Origin: an uncultured Bacteroidales bacterium
GTDB taxonomy: Bacteria > Bacteroidota > Bacteroidia > Bacteroidales > P3
Assembly (NCBI GenBank): GCA_900318665.1
Contig: ONLQ01000001.1
Location: forward strand, 124,001 to 188,000
Reading direction: 5' to 3'
Length of the DNA: 64,000 nucleotides
The position numbers were made by a program, and so were the translations under genes. Below, piece after piece: positions 45,447 through 54,569 of this stretch (position 1 is the stretch's first letter; each line of letters opens with the position of its first letter). The notes below the pieces were generated by a model. The model was not told the origin of the DNA. It was given only the letters and a program-made list of their open reading frames with translations, and did not search any database.

Positions 45447-47426
45447 ATGAAAAAAATAATCCATTTTTTACTATTCTTCACTCTGCTGGTAGCAGGTAAG
45501 GTCTCGTATGCTGACAGTTTTACAGCAACCTCTCCTTCAGGACATACGCTGACCTACAGAATATTAGATGAAAATAATAGAACCGTTGCTGTTTTGAACT
45601 TACAATTCCAAAGTGGCGATGTCATTATTCCCTCAAGCGTTACGGATGGTAATACTACTTATACCGTTACTTCTATTATTATGGGAGGTTCGCAACATGG
45701 CTATTCAGGTCCAACCTCCGTCACCATCCCCAACTCGGTAACATCTATTGGCAATGGAGCTTTCTCTGGCTGCACCGACCTGACATCTATAACCATCCCC
45801 AACTCGGTAACATCTATTGGTGATTATGCTTTCAATGGCTGCACAGGTCTGAGTTCCATCACTATCCCCAACTCGGTAACATCTATTGGTGATTATGCTT
45901 TCGATGGCTGCACAGGTCTGAGTTCCATCACTATCCCCAACTCCGTAACCTCTATTGGCAATTCTGCTTTCTATGGCTGCACAGGTCTGAGTTCCATCAC
46001 TATTCCCAACTCGGTAACTTCTATTGGCATGCTTGCTTTCAGCTTCTGCATAGGCCTTACCTCTATTATTGTTTCAAGTGGAAACACTCACTATGATAGT
46101 CGCGACAATTGCAACGCCATTATTGAAACTTCTACTAATACACTCGTTGCAGTTTGTCAAAATACAATTATCCCCAACTCGGTAACATCTATTGGCAATT
46201 ATGTTTTCTTTGGCCGCACAGGTCTGACCTCAGTTACCATTCCCAATTCGGTAACATCTATTGGTGATTATGCTTTCTATGTCAGCACCGACCTGACATC
46301 TTTCACCATCCCCAACTCGGTAACAGCTATTGGTGATCATGCTTTCGATGGCTGCACAGGTCTGAGTTCCATCACTATTCCCAACTCCGTAACCTCTATT
46401 GGCACTTCAGCTTTCTCTGGCTGCACAGGTCTAACCTCCGTCACCATTGGCAACTCCGTAACCTCAATTGGCGATCTGGCTTTCAATGGCTGCACAGGCC
46501 TGACCTCTGTCACCATCCCAAGCTCGGTGACATCTATTGGCCGTTATGCTTTCTCTGGCTGCACAGGCCTGACCTCCCTCACCATTGGCAACTCCGTAAC
46601 CTCTATTGGCGATGGGGCTTTCAATGGCTGCACAGGCCTAACCTCCATTACCATTCCTGATTCTGTAACCTCTATTGGCAACTCTGCTTTCTATGAATGC
46701 ACAGGCCTGGACTCCATCATCATTGGTAACTCTGTAACTTCTATTGGCAATTCTGCTTTTTATAAATGCACTGGCCTAACCTCCATCACCATCCCCAACT
46801 CCGTAACATCTATTGGTGATGAAGTTTTTCGCAATTGTTCGGGGCTTCGTAGCATTACGTTTGAAGCTACCACCCCACCAAGTTTAAGCCCATATACTTT
46901 CAATGGTGTATCTCGCAATGTTACTATTATTGTACCTTGTGATTGTCGGGATGCCTATTTGTATGCTCAATACTACGACTATTTCAATGCAATCACGCCC
47001 GATTGCAGCAACAACGGCGGAGGAGATAATGGTGGCGGCAACGGTGGTAACGGCGGCAATGGTGGTTCTGACACCACAACCGTAACTCATGGCGACACGG
47101 TGTATGTCTATGTAACAATACATGATACTATTAATACAATCATCCACGACACAGACTACATCACCATCCACGACACTGTCTGCCCCGAGGTCAACAGCAT
47201 CTCGCCTACCGTCATTAGCGACATCAATATCTACACCATAGAACGTCAGATAGTGGTGGAAGGTTCTGCCTCAATGCCAGTAACATTCTACGACATGCAA
47301 GGCAGAACACTGGAGACAAAGCAGAGCCGCAACGACCAGCCCCTCCGCTTCGATGCTCCCGCCACAGGCATCTACATGGTAAGAGTTGGCAACCTACCCG
47401 CCCAGCGCGTTGCGATTCTACGCTGA
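45447..47426 (+). CDS. BspA-like leucine-rich-repeat surface protein with type IX sorting domain
   Basis: The protein has 659 residues. Signal peptide ([21 protein letters not shown]), a short N-terminal region, then fifteen 23-residue repeats of the LRR_5/BspA class ([23 protein letters not shown]), nearly identical to each other. A glycine/asparagine linker ([17 protein letters not shown]) and a threonine/aspartate spacer follow, then a type A sorting domain ([15 protein letters not shown] ... [11 protein letters not shown]) that directs export through the type IX system and attachment to the surface. BspA-like proteins bind fibronectin, fibrinogen or other bacteria in related species; the ligand here is unknown. 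Confidence 0.9.
   Translation: MKKIIHFLLFFTLLVAGKVSYADSFTATSPSGHTLTYRILDENNRTVAVLNLQFQSGDVIIPSSVTDGNTTYTVTSIIMGGSQHGYSGPTSVTIPNSVTSIGNGAFSGCTDLTSITIPNSVTSIGDYAFNGCTGLSSITIPNSVTSIGDYAFDGCTGLSSITIPNSVTSIGNSAFYGCTGLSSITIPNSVTSIGMLAFSFCIGLTSIIVSSGNTHYDSRDNCNAIIETSTNTLVAVCQNTIIPNSVTSIGNYVFFGRTGLTSVTIPNSVTSIGDYAFYVSTDLTSFTIPNSVTAIGDHAFDGCTGLSSITIPNSVTSIGTSAFSGCTGLTSVTIGNSVTSIGDLAFNGCTGLTSVTIPSSVTSIGRYAFSGCTGLTSLTIGNSVTSIGDGAFNGCTGLTSITIPDSVTSIGNSAFYECTGLDSIIIGNSVTSIGNSAFYKCTGLTSITIPNSVTSIGDEVFRNCSGLRSITFEATTPPSLSPYTFNGVSRNVTIIVPCDCRDAYLYAQYYDYFNAITPDCSNNGGGDNGGGNGGNGGNGGSDTTTVTHGDTVYVYVTIHDTINTIIHDTDYITIHDTVCPEVNSISPTVISDINIYTIERQIVVEGSASMPVTFYDMQGRTLETKQSRNDQPLRFDAPATGIYMVRVGNLPAQRVAILR
45721..46862 (+). 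repeat. Fifteen 69-bp repeats in the LRR gene
   Basis: The 23-codon repeat is conserved also at DNA level (the coding for NSVTSIG is almost unchanged across units), except between the fifth and sixth copies, where 38 codons of unrelated sequence break the array. Such recent homogenisation favours unit gain and loss. Confidence 0.88.
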
Positions 47427-47465
47427 ACGGAGTAGAAACTCTGATTGATTTTTATTATTGAAAAG

Positions 47466-47507
47466 TAAATGAGGGTGCCTCGGCAAGGCATCCTCATTTA
47501 TCTTTTT
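47466..47507 (+). terminator. Terminator after the LRR gene
   Basis: A 15-bp stem (47466-47480 with 47486-47500, one G-T pair) and 5-nt loop is followed by TCTTTTT. It also lies beyond the convergent AbiEii gene. Confidence 0.88.
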
Positions 47508-47560
47508 AGGACCCATCTGAAAAATACACCGAGTCTGGCGGTGATTTACGAAATAAGCTT

Positions 47561-48598
47561 TTAATCTTTAATGGTACCAATGGCACGGAATCGTTCTTGA
47601 AGTTTTCTAATCTGATCAATCAAATCCTTAAACTCCAAAGGTTGTCCATAAATGAAACTTTCCTTCATATCTGTGTAGTCAGCCTCGTAAGCAGGCAACA
47701 AATCTTCTCTTGGCACAATCTGAATATTTGCAGGTAGTTCCTTGTCGTAGTCCACATAGCCTACATGGTAGAATCTGCGTCGATGTTCTACAATTTCATG
47801 ATAAAGAGTCGTGTCATTGAGTGCCATTTCAACATATGGGGTGTGCATCAGTTTCTCTAAATCATATAAATGTCGTGTCATTCTGTGTGTTCTCGGCTTG
47901 TCTTTCTGATATTCCTCACACAACAAAAATGCTTTCTCAAGAAATGTTCTGGCTGGACTAACAGTTCTAATAGATTGAATAAAATCAGAATCGATATCGT
48001 CTTTATGGAATACTTGTTCTACCAATGACGATATTTGTCTCATTTCGAAAGGCTCGGACATAGACAGCACGCTTATTTCTATTTTGATCGTAGGAATGGC
48101 GTATGAGATTTGGCTATTGTAGAGTGATGGATATTGAACATAAAGGGCTGACGGGTCCTTGTCATGTGGGGCTTTTTCGTTCAGTATATCATTATCGTCA
48201 AGCACTGTCACGTTAAGTCCAATTTCTCTTAGTTTGTAATCTAATTCCATTTTGAAATCCCCCAGGAGGTAGTCTTGCCCTTTCTCACGAAAGTTATGTA
48301 TTTGCGTGTTAGTGGTGCAATTGGCACAAGACAGACCCTTTACATTCAAGAAAAAGTCTCGATGAAGTGCTATGTCTATGTCTTCGCTGAATCTATTGAT
48401 GATATTCCATCCCTTACTAAGACTTGTACCTCCTTTGAACAAAAGGTATTCGCTAATGTTTGTATGAAATAGGGCATAGAGGACAGCCGTTACCCACCAG
48501 TCTTTTTCGGCAGCGGCTTCGTCTATCTGTTTTGTTTGGCAGACAGCCTGAATCATCGCTTTGCGCTCATCAATAGAAAAATCTATCCATTTACTCAT
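47561..48598 (-). CDS. AbiEii-type nucleotidyltransferase toxin
   Basis: The 345-residue protein is the toxin half of an AbiE type IV toxin-antitoxin or phage-abortive system. The nucleotidyltransferase core is clear: LLFKGGTSLSKGWNIINRFSEDIDIAL (GGTSL and the acidic pair SEDID, residues about 54-80). The rest is a helical C-terminal region (RTFLEKAFLLCEEYQKD, HRMTRHLYDLEKLM), as in AbiEii/DUF1814 proteins, which transfer nucleotides to tRNA or other targets and halt growth. It overlaps the antitoxin gene by 8 bp. Phage resistance is an inference from the family. Confidence 0.88.
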   Translation of the reverse strand: MSKWIDFSIDERKAMIQAVCQTKQIDEAAAEKDWWVTAVLYALFHTNISEYLLFKGGTSLSKGWNIINRFSEDIDIALHRDFFLNVKGLSCANCTTNTQIHNFREKGQDYLLGDFKMELDYKLREIGLNVTVLDDNDILNEKAPHDKDPSALYVQYPSLYNSQISYAIPTIKIEISVLSMSEPFEMRQISSLVEQVFHKDDIDSDFIQSIRTVSPARTFLEKAFLLCEEYQKDKPRTHRMTRHLYDLEKLMHTPYVEMALNDTTLYHEIVEHRRRFYHVGYVDYDKELPANIQIVPREDLLPAYEADYTDMKESFIYGQPLEFKDLIDQIRKLQERFRAIGTIKD

Positions 48599-49202
48599 TT
48601 CCTGGCCCTTTCATGTTTTTTCTGATTATTTGCCTCATCCAAACAGGAGCTAATAGCAGGTCGGACGCTATATTTTTTTCCTCCATAGTGCCTGCCAACA
48701 ACTTTGCAATGTGCAATTCATCTTCTTGAGTTATATTGTTTTCTCCAATGCTACGCAATGCTTGTACGAGTTCCTGCATCAACTTGCTATGAAAAGCAAA
48801 ATTTCTTGGTGATCCATGCTTCAATGTGACAGTTCTATTGCCAAGAGTTATTTTTCTACTTGAGCCTGTTGTTAGGAAACTTGTATTCATAGGGACTTGC
48901 GTAGAGAACCCCAGACGATTCTCAGCAGTGGTTCCTGTCGGGATTATTTCAGCCTTGTCTCTTTTGGCAATTTCTGTTACCAATTCAAAGACAGAAGGGT
49001 ACAGCGTTCCAAAACGGGTTTTACGTGCCTTTATATAGACACCTTTTGCTATACGGCAGATAATGCCTTCTTTCTCAAAGATAGCCAGTAATTTTGTGAC
49101 GTATTCCACGTCATATTGGGGGAAGGATGATACGAAATAAACTTCTCCGAATTTGCCGTTTGCTATCTTGTTTCTAATTTTTTTTATAACAGTGTCTTGC
49201 AT
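48591..49202 (-). CDS. AbiEi-like antitoxin (DUF6088 type)
   Basis: The 203-residue protein begins with a winged-helix-like segment (KIRNKIANGKFGEVYFVSSFPQYDVEYVTKLLAIFEKEGIICRIAKGVYI) that fits the DNA-binding N-terminus of AbiEi antitoxins, followed by a domain (IPTGTTAENRLGFSTQVPMNTSFLTTGSSRKI) typical of the AbiEi/DUF6088 group. AbiEi proteins bind their own promoter and counter the toxin without direct contact. It precedes and overlaps the toxin gene, and an operator-like inverted repeat sits between promoter and ATG. Confidence 0.85.
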   Translation of the reverse strand: MQDTVIKKIRNKIANGKFGEVYFVSSFPQYDVEYVTKLLAIFEKEGIICRIAKGVYIKARKTRFGTLYPSVFELVTEIAKRDKAEIIPTGTTAENRLGFSTQVPMNTSFLTTGSSRKITLGNRTVTLKHGSPRNFAFHSKLMQELVQALRSIGENNITQEDELHIAKLLAGTMEEKNIASDLLLAPVWMRQIIRKNMKGPGNE

Positions 49203-49223
49203 CTGTTTTTTTTGTTATTTTTG

Positions 49224-49250
49224 GTCGGAATAATTGTGAATATTTCCGAC
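49224..49250. promoter_or_regulatory. Operator-like inverted repeat upstream of abiEi
   Basis: Perfect 7-bp arms (49224-49230 GTCGGAA; 49244-49250 TTCCGAC) separated by 13 bp lie from 22 to 48 bp before the antitoxin ATG, over the predicted transcription start. Cooperative binding of AbiEi to inverted repeats here is expected from other AbiE systems. Confidence 0.72.
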
Positions 49251-49252
49251 TG

Positions 49253-49283
49253 CAAAGATACTTCTTTTTCTCAAATGAACAAA
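49253..49283 (-). promoter_or_regulatory. Promoter of the AbiE pair
   Basis: Minus-strand TATCTTTG (49253-49260) with TTTG (49280-49283), 19-nt spacer. It abuts the inverted repeat. Confidence 0.8.
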
Positions 49284-49426
49284 ACCTTAAGCAACGTCTT
49301 TTTTCATCTACATGGTTGGAGAAGGGCTATTCGCCAACCAGAGAGGGCCAATCTACGATGAATTTAGAGAATCATTATCATTGTTTCGTTCAAAAAGTAC
49401 TTGCAATATGCTGTAAACAAAGTTTT

Positions 49427-49458
49427 TTTTGCTATGTTGCAGAAAGTTTGTATTTTTG
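49427..49458 (+). promoter_or_regulatory. Promoter of rimP-nusA-infB
   Basis: TTTG (49427-49430), 20-nt spacer, TATTTTTG (49451-49458). The leader before rimP is about 130 nt long. Confidence 0.8.
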
Positions 49459-49474
49459 CAACGGAAATGAATGA

Positions 49475-49499
49475 GGGGACACGGGGTCCCCTTCTTTAT
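49475..49499 (+). terminator. Terminator-like hairpin in the rimP leader
   Basis: A 6-bp GC-rich stem (GGGGAC 49475-49480 with GTCCCC 49486-49491) and 5-nt loop is followed by TTCTTTATT. It lies about 11 nt after the expected transcription start and well ahead of the ATG, a site where premature termination would control the whole operon. Confidence 0.55.
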
Positions 49500-49593
49500 T
49501 GCCATAGCGTTGCAACGTTTGGCGGGAGTGTTTGTGGAAATTGATTTTATGCGTTGTGATACAGTGATATAGAATATTTAGAGATTCTGAAAA

Positions 49594-50034
49594 ATGATAG
49601 ATAAACTAAAGGTATTGGAACTTGCTCACGATGCCCTTGAGGGTAGCGACAAGTATGTTGTAAATCTGAAAATCACCTCCGACAACCGCATTTTTGTGGA
49701 CATCGACGGCGACAACGGCATCAATATTGACGACTGCATTGAGTTGAGCCGCGCCATTGAAGGACAGTTGGACCGTGAGGTGGAGGATTTTGAACTCAAC
49801 GTCAGTTCGGCAGGTGCCGACAGTCCGCTGAAAATGCCGCGCCAGTACAAGCGCCATGTTGGCCGCCGACTGGAGATAAAACTGAAAGACGGTCGCGAGA
49901 TGGAAGCAACGCTGCAAGAGGCTGAGGACGACCACATAGTGGTGCGCACCAAGGGTACGAAAAAAACCGCTCCCGAGACGCTGACGCTGCCTTTTGCCGA
50001 CATAATGAGCGCCCATGTGGTGATTGCGTTTTAG
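49594..50034 (+). CDS. rimP: Ribosome maturation factor RimP
   Basis: It assists 30S subunit assembly. The 146-residue protein has the two RimP domains: N-terminal with DNRIFVDIDGDNGINIDDCIELSRAIEGQLD and C-terminal with LNVSSAGADSPLKMPRQYKRHVGRRLEI (usual SPG(L/I)DRPL here changed to SAGADSPL). It is the first gene of the conserved rimP-nusA-infB cluster, 69 bp before nusA. Confidence 0.95.
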   Translation: MIDKLKVLELAHDALEGSDKYVVNLKITSDNRIFVDIDGDNGINIDDCIELSRAIEGQLDREVEDFELNVSSAGADSPLKMPRQYKRHVGRRLEIKLKDGREMEATLQEAEDDHIVVRTKGTKKTAPETLTLPFADIMSAHVVIAF

Positions 50035-50103
50035 CGAAGAGTGAGCGTGATTATACATTTGTAATAGACAATATAGAATATATCAACACAATAATCAGTC
50101 AAA

Positions 50104-51348
50104 ATGAAGACTTCCGATTTGATTAATTCCTTCTCGGAATTCAAAGAGTTAAAAAACATAGACCGTGAAACCTTGATGCACATCCTTGAGGAGGTGTTCC
50201 GTTCCACGCTGCTCAAGCGCTATGGCTCTGAGGACAATTTCGACATCATCGTCAATATCGACAAGGGCGACCTCGAGATTTTCCGCAACCGCCTCATCGT
50301 CGAGGACGGCAAACTGACCAATCCGCAGCGCGAGATAGAGTACAGCGAGGCTATCAAGATTGAGGACGACTTCGAGGTTGGCGAGGAACTCTCCGAGCCT
50401 ATCCAGATGAGCGAGTTTGGCCGCCGCGAGATTTTGAGCATCCGCCAGAACCTCGTGAGCAAGATTCAGGACTACGAGAAGGCCAATATCTATCAGAAAT
50501 ACAAGGAGAAAAAAGGCCAGATTATTGTTGGCGAGGTCTATCAGCCCTGGAACAAGGAAATCCTTGTTATTGACGAGGATAAGAACGAGTTGACCCTGCC
50601 CAAGTCGGAACAGATTCCGCAGGACCGCTATCGCAAGGGCGACACTCTGCGTGCCGTGGTTCTGGACGTGGTGATGAAGAACAACAATCCCGTAATCATT
50701 CTTTCGCGTACCGCCCCCATATTCCTTGAAAGACTTTTGGAACAAGAGGTGCCCGAAATCTACGACGGATTGATTAGAATAGAGAACGTGGTGCGTGAGC
50801 CGGGCGAGAGAGCCAAGGTGTCGGTGGAGTCGTATGACGACCGTATCGACCCCGTGGGTTCGTGCGTGGGTGTCAAGGGCTCGAGAATCCACGGCATTGT
50901 GCGCGAACTGCGCAACGAGAGCATCGATGTCATCAACTACACTCCGCGTGTGGATGTGATGATACAGCGCGCTCTCAATCCTGCCAAGATTTCGTCTATC
51001 AAAATCAATGAGGCAACTCGCAGCGCCGAGGTGTTTATGGACCCCGACCAGGTGAGCCTCGCCATAGGCAAGGGCGGCCACAATATCAAGTTGGCCAGCA
51101 AGTTGGTGGGCTACGAGATTGAGGTTTACCGCACCGAGGACGAGGGCTATGTAGATGACGTGGCTTTGCGCGACTTCAACGACGAAATCGACCAGTGGGT
51201 TATCGACGAACTCATCAAGATTGGCTGCGACACCGCTAAGAGCGTGCTGGCCATACCCAAGGCCGAGTTGCTGGCTCGTACCGACCTCGAGGAAGAGACC
51301 ATCGACGAGGTGCTGCGCGTGCTGAAGGCCGAATTTGAAGAAGACTAA
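50104..51348 (+). CDS. nusA: Transcription termination/antitermination factor NusA
   Basis: NusA binds RNA polymerase and modulates pausing and termination. The 414 residues show the N-terminal domain (FSEFKELKNIDRETLMHILEEVFR), S1 domain (about 135-200, IIVGEVYQ), KH1 and KH2 (VKGSRIHGIVRELRNESIDVI; VSLAIGKGGHNIKLASKLVGYEIEVY) and a short C-terminal helix-hairpin part (LARTDLEEETIDEVLRVLKAEF) instead of the two acidic repeats of E. coli. 92 bp separate it from infB. Confidence 0.97.
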   Translation: MKTSDLINSFSEFKELKNIDRETLMHILEEVFRSTLLKRYGSEDNFDIIVNIDKGDLEIFRNRLIVEDGKLTNPQREIEYSEAIKIEDDFEVGEELSEPIQMSEFGRREILSIRQNLVSKIQDYEKANIYQKYKEKKGQIIVGEVYQPWNKEILVIDEDKNELTLPKSEQIPQDRYRKGDTLRAVVLDVVMKNNNPVIILSRTAPIFLERLLEQEVPEIYDGLIRIENVVREPGERAKVSVESYDDRIDPVGSCVGVKGSRIHGIVRELRNESIDVINYTPRVDVMIQRALNPAKISSIKINEATRSAEVFMDPDQVSLAIGKGGHNIKLASKLVGYEIEVYRTEDEGYVDDVALRDFNDEIDQWVIDELIKIGCDTAKSVLAIPKAELLARTDLEEETIDEVLRVLKAEFEED

Positions 51349-51440
51349 TATCATTGCTCGACAGGGCGATGTGTGGCCGCAGAGAGGCAAGAGGCTGATG
51401 ACCTCGCAATAAACGTAACAACCGATTAATAACTAACGGA

Positions 51441-54347
51441 ATGGCAGAAGAAGTAAAAAATATCCGACTTTCAAAGTTTGCAAAAGAATTCAATGTTGGA
51501 TTGCCCAGCCTCGTGGAATGTCTGGGAAAGAATGGTTATCAGGTTGATTTGAACCCCAATACGCGTCTTACGCCAGAGCAGTATGACTTGCTGGCCGAGA
51601 CGTTCAAGGATCAGCGTGTGGTGAAGGAGCAGGCCGACAAGATTGCCGAAATGACCGCCATAGTGAATGCCGCCGACAAGAAGGCCGAAGAGGCTACGGC
51701 TGGCGATTATGTGCCCGACGAGGTGATAATCAAGAATGTTTACTCCAAGCCTGCTGCGTCGGCAAGCAAAGCCGAGGCTCAGAGCGACAACCATGTCGCA
51801 GAGGAGAAGAAGGTGGTCGAGGAGCAGCCTGCTGCCGAGGTGGAGAAGGTTGAACAGCCTGTGGCTGAGAAGAAAGAGGAAGAACCTGTCGCAGAGGCCA
51901 AGCCTGTGGCCGAAAAACCTGCCAAGAAGGCCAAGCCTGCTGGCGATGCCGCAACCGTTGGTGTCAATGTGGTTGGAAAGATAGACCTTGACGATGTAGA
52001 TGGCTCCACACGTCCGCAGCGCAAAAAGGAAAGCAAGAAAAAGAACGAGAAGAGCGAAAGCCGCCACGAGAAGGCCGCCAAGCCTGCCCCTGTAGAGGCT
52101 CCGGCGCCTAAGGATGAGCCGCAGCCCGAAGTTGAGGCAGTGGCACAGCCTGAACCTAAAAAGGAGGTCGAGTTTATTGAGACCCAGTACACTAAACTGG
52201 AAGGCCCGAAGGTGGTGAGCAAGATTGACTTGACGCAGTTTGAGAAACCAAAGCCTGCCGAAAGCGAGAAAAAGAAGAAACGCAACCGTATCAAGAAAGA
52301 AGGTATTAAAGTTGACGATGTTGCTGGCAACATGAACAATAAAAATGCCAACGGCGGCGCTAACGGCGGCAACCAGGGTAAAAAAGATAAGGACAAGGCC
52401 AACAAGAAGGGCAACAAGAATGCCCCGAAGAAGGTCGAGATAGACGACAGCGAGATTGAGAAGCAGATACGCGACACCCTTGCTCGTTTGGGCACTATGG
52501 GCAAGTCGAAGACCTCTAAACATAATCGCGAGAAACGACAGAAGGTTCAGATGCGCACCGAAGAGGAGCGTATGAACGAACTCGAGAACCAGAAGACGTT
52601 GCAGGTGACGGAATTCGTCACCGCCAACGAGTTGGCAACGATGATGAATGTCCCTGTCACGCAGATTATTTCCACCTGTATGGCAGTGGGACGTTTCGTC
52701 AGCATCAACCAGCGTCTCGATGCCGAGACAATATCGTTTATTGCCGACGAGTTTGGTTTCCAGATTAATTTTGCCAGCGCCGACGTGGTGGACACGTTGC
52801 AGCGCGAAGAGGAGGAGGACCGTCCCGAAGACATGGTGCCTCGTACTCCTATCATTACCGTTATGGGTCACGTTGACCATGGTAAGACATCGTTGCTTGA
52901 CTATATCCGCAAGACCAACGTCATTGCTGGCGAGGCTGGCGGTATAACACAGCATATTGGTGCCTACGAGGTGACGATGCCTGATGGTAGAAAGATAACG
53001 TTCCTCGATACTCCTGGCCACGAGGCTTTTACCGCTATGCGTGCCCGTGGTGCCAAGATGACGGATATCGCTATCATCGTTATCTCTGCCGACGACCATA
53101 TCATGCCGCAGACCGTTGAGGCTATCAATCACGCCCAGGCTGCTGGTGTCCCGATTATATTTGCTATCAACAAGATAGATAAACCTGGCGCCGACCCCGA
53201 CCGCATCAAGACCGAGTTGGCTAACATGAACCTGCTGGTCGAAGAATGGGGCGGAAAGTATCAGAGCCAGGACATTTCGGCCAAGAAGGGCATCAATGTT
53301 GACGAACTGCTTGAGAAGGTGTTGCTGCAGGCCGAAATCATGGAATTGAAAGGCAACCCCAACAAGCGCGCCAAGGGTACCGTTATCGAGAGTTCTCTCG
53401 ACAAGGGCCGTGGCTATGTGGCTAAACTGTTGGTCGAAGATGGTACAATCCGCAAAGGTGACCCCATCGTGGCTGGTTCTATTTCCGGACGTGTGCGTGC
53501 TATGTACAACGAACGTAACCAAGAGGTTATGTCGGCAGGTCCGTCGCAGCCGGTGCTTCTGCTTGGCCTCACGGGTGCTTGCCAGGCTGGCGACACATTC
53601 AACGTTATGCCGTCGGAAAAAGAGGCAAAGGATATTGCCGCCAAGCGTACACAGTTGCAGCGCGAAATGGGTCTGCGTACACAAACCCACGTCACCCTCG
53701 ACGAGATTGGCCGCCGCATAGCGCTCGGCAACTTCAAGGAACTGAATGTTATTGTGAAGGGCGATGTGGACGGCTCGGTAGAGGCTCTGTCCGACTCGCT
53801 CATCAAACTCAGTACCGAGGAGGTGCAGGTCAATGTCATCCACAAGGCCGTGGGTCAGATTACGGAGAGCGACGTGTTGCTTGCCGAATCGTCCGACGCT
53901 ATCATCATCGGTTTCCAGGTGCGTCCGTCCGTAGGCGCGCGCAAGATGGCCGAAACACAGCAAATCGACATCCGTCTTTACAGTATTATCTACGATGCTA
54001 TCAACGAGTTGAAAGATGCTATCGAGGGTATGCTTGCTCCCGAGACGCAGGAGAAAATCGTTGCCAACCTCGAAATCCGCGAGACCTTCAAAATCAGCAA
54101 GGTCGGTACCATTGCAGGCTGTATGTGTCTTGATGGTAAGATACAGCGCAGCCATAATGTGCGCATAATTCGTGACGGTATCGTGGTTTACACGGGCAAA
54201 CTCGCATCGCTCAAGCGTTTCAAAGATGACGTCAAAGAGGTTGTTGCCGGTCAGGACTGCGGTCTCAATATCGAGAATTTCAACGATATTAAGATTGGCG
54301 ACATCGTCGAGGCCTACGAGATTATCGAGGTGAAACGAAAACTGTAA
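51441..54347 (+). CDS. infB: Translation initiation factor IF-2
   Basis: IF-2 brings initiator tRNA to the ribosome. The 968-residue protein has an N-terminal winged-helix-like domain ([26 protein letters not shown]), then a long charged, proline/alanine/lysine-rich linker (about 80-380), the G domain with GHVDHGKT from about residue 475 (then DTPGHE and NKID), and domains II-IV ([25 protein letters not shown] region). The linker makes it longer than the 890 residues of E. coli. Its product ends the operon. Confidence 0.98.
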   Translation: MAEEVKNIRLSKFAKEFNVGLPSLVECLGKNGYQVDLNPNTRLTPEQYDLLAETFKDQRVVKEQADKIAEMTAIVNAADKKAEEATAGDYVPDEVIIKNVYSKPAASASKAEAQSDNHVAEEKKVVEEQPAAEVEKVEQPVAEKKEEEPVAEAKPVAEKPAKKAKPAGDAATVGVNVVGKIDLDDVDGSTRPQRKKESKKKNEKSESRHEKAAKPAPVEAPAPKDEPQPEVEAVAQPEPKKEVEFIETQYTKLEGPKVVSKIDLTQFEKPKPAESEKKKKRNRIKKEGIKVDDVAGNMNNKNANGGANGGNQGKKDKDKANKKGNKNAPKKVEIDDSEIEKQIRDTLARLGTMGKSKTSKHNREKRQKVQMRTEEERMNELENQKTLQVTEFVTANELATMMNVPVTQIISTCMAVGRFVSINQRLDAETISFIADEFGFQINFASADVVDTLQREEEEDRPEDMVPRTPIITVMGHVDHGKTSLLDYIRKTNVIAGEAGGITQHIGAYEVTMPDGRKITFLDTPGHEAFTAMRARGAKMTDIAIIVISADDHIMPQTVEAINHAQAAGVPIIFAINKIDKPGADPDRIKTELANMNLLVEEWGGKYQSQDISAKKGINVDELLEKVLLQAEIMELKGNPNKRAKGTVIESSLDKGRGYVAKLLVEDGTIRKGDPIVAGSISGRVRAMYNERNQEVMSAGPSQPVLLLGLTGACQAGDTFNVMPSEKEAKDIAAKRTQLQREMGLRTQTHVTLDEIGRRIALGNFKELNVIVKGDVDGSVEALSDSLIKLSTEEVQVNVIHKAVGQITESDVLLAESSDAIIIGFQVRPSVGARKMAETQQIDIRLYSIIYDAINELKDAIEGMLAPETQEKIVANLEIRETFKISKVGTIAGCMCLDGKIQRSHNVRIIRDGIVVYTGKLASLKRFKDDVKEVVAGQDCGLNIENFNDIKIGDIVEAYEIIEVKRKL

Positions 54348-54421
54348 GAAAATAGAATATCTATTTTAACTATCGCAAGTAGTAGAACAACCATTAAAAC
54401 TAAAATCATTATGCGACCTCA

Positions 54422-54493
54422 GCCTCTGTAGTTCAAGGGATAGAATCGTGGTTTCCTAAACCATTGATCTGGGTTCGAATCCCAGCGGAGGTA
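54422..54493 (+). tRNA. tRNA-Arg (anticodon CCU)
   Basis: A cloverleaf can be drawn: acceptor 54422-54428 with 54486-54492 (G1-U72 and one U-G), D arm, anticodon stem GTGGT/ACCAT with a 7-nt loop TTCCTAA giving anticodon CCT, short variable region, T arm CTGGG-TTCGAAT-CCCAG, discriminator A. The encoded 3' CCA is incomplete (C-A only). It decodes AGG. It lies 74 bp after infB, ahead of a terminator. Confidence 0.95.
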
Positions 54494-54494
54494 C

Positions 54495-54526
54495 AAGGGC
54501 GGCTGCGATTGGCCGCCCTTTATTTT
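54495..54526 (+). terminator. Terminator after tRNA-Arg
   Basis: A 9-bp perfect GC-rich stem (54495-54503 with 54512-54520) followed by TATTTT. Confidence 0.85.
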
Positions 54527-54569
54527 GAAAAAGAATCTTTTACGAATAATACAAACAATCAATAAAAAA

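Noticed and set aside
51471..54155. An 894-codon minus-strand open frame inside infB
   Set aside because: Antisense shadow of infB, which is complete and conserved.
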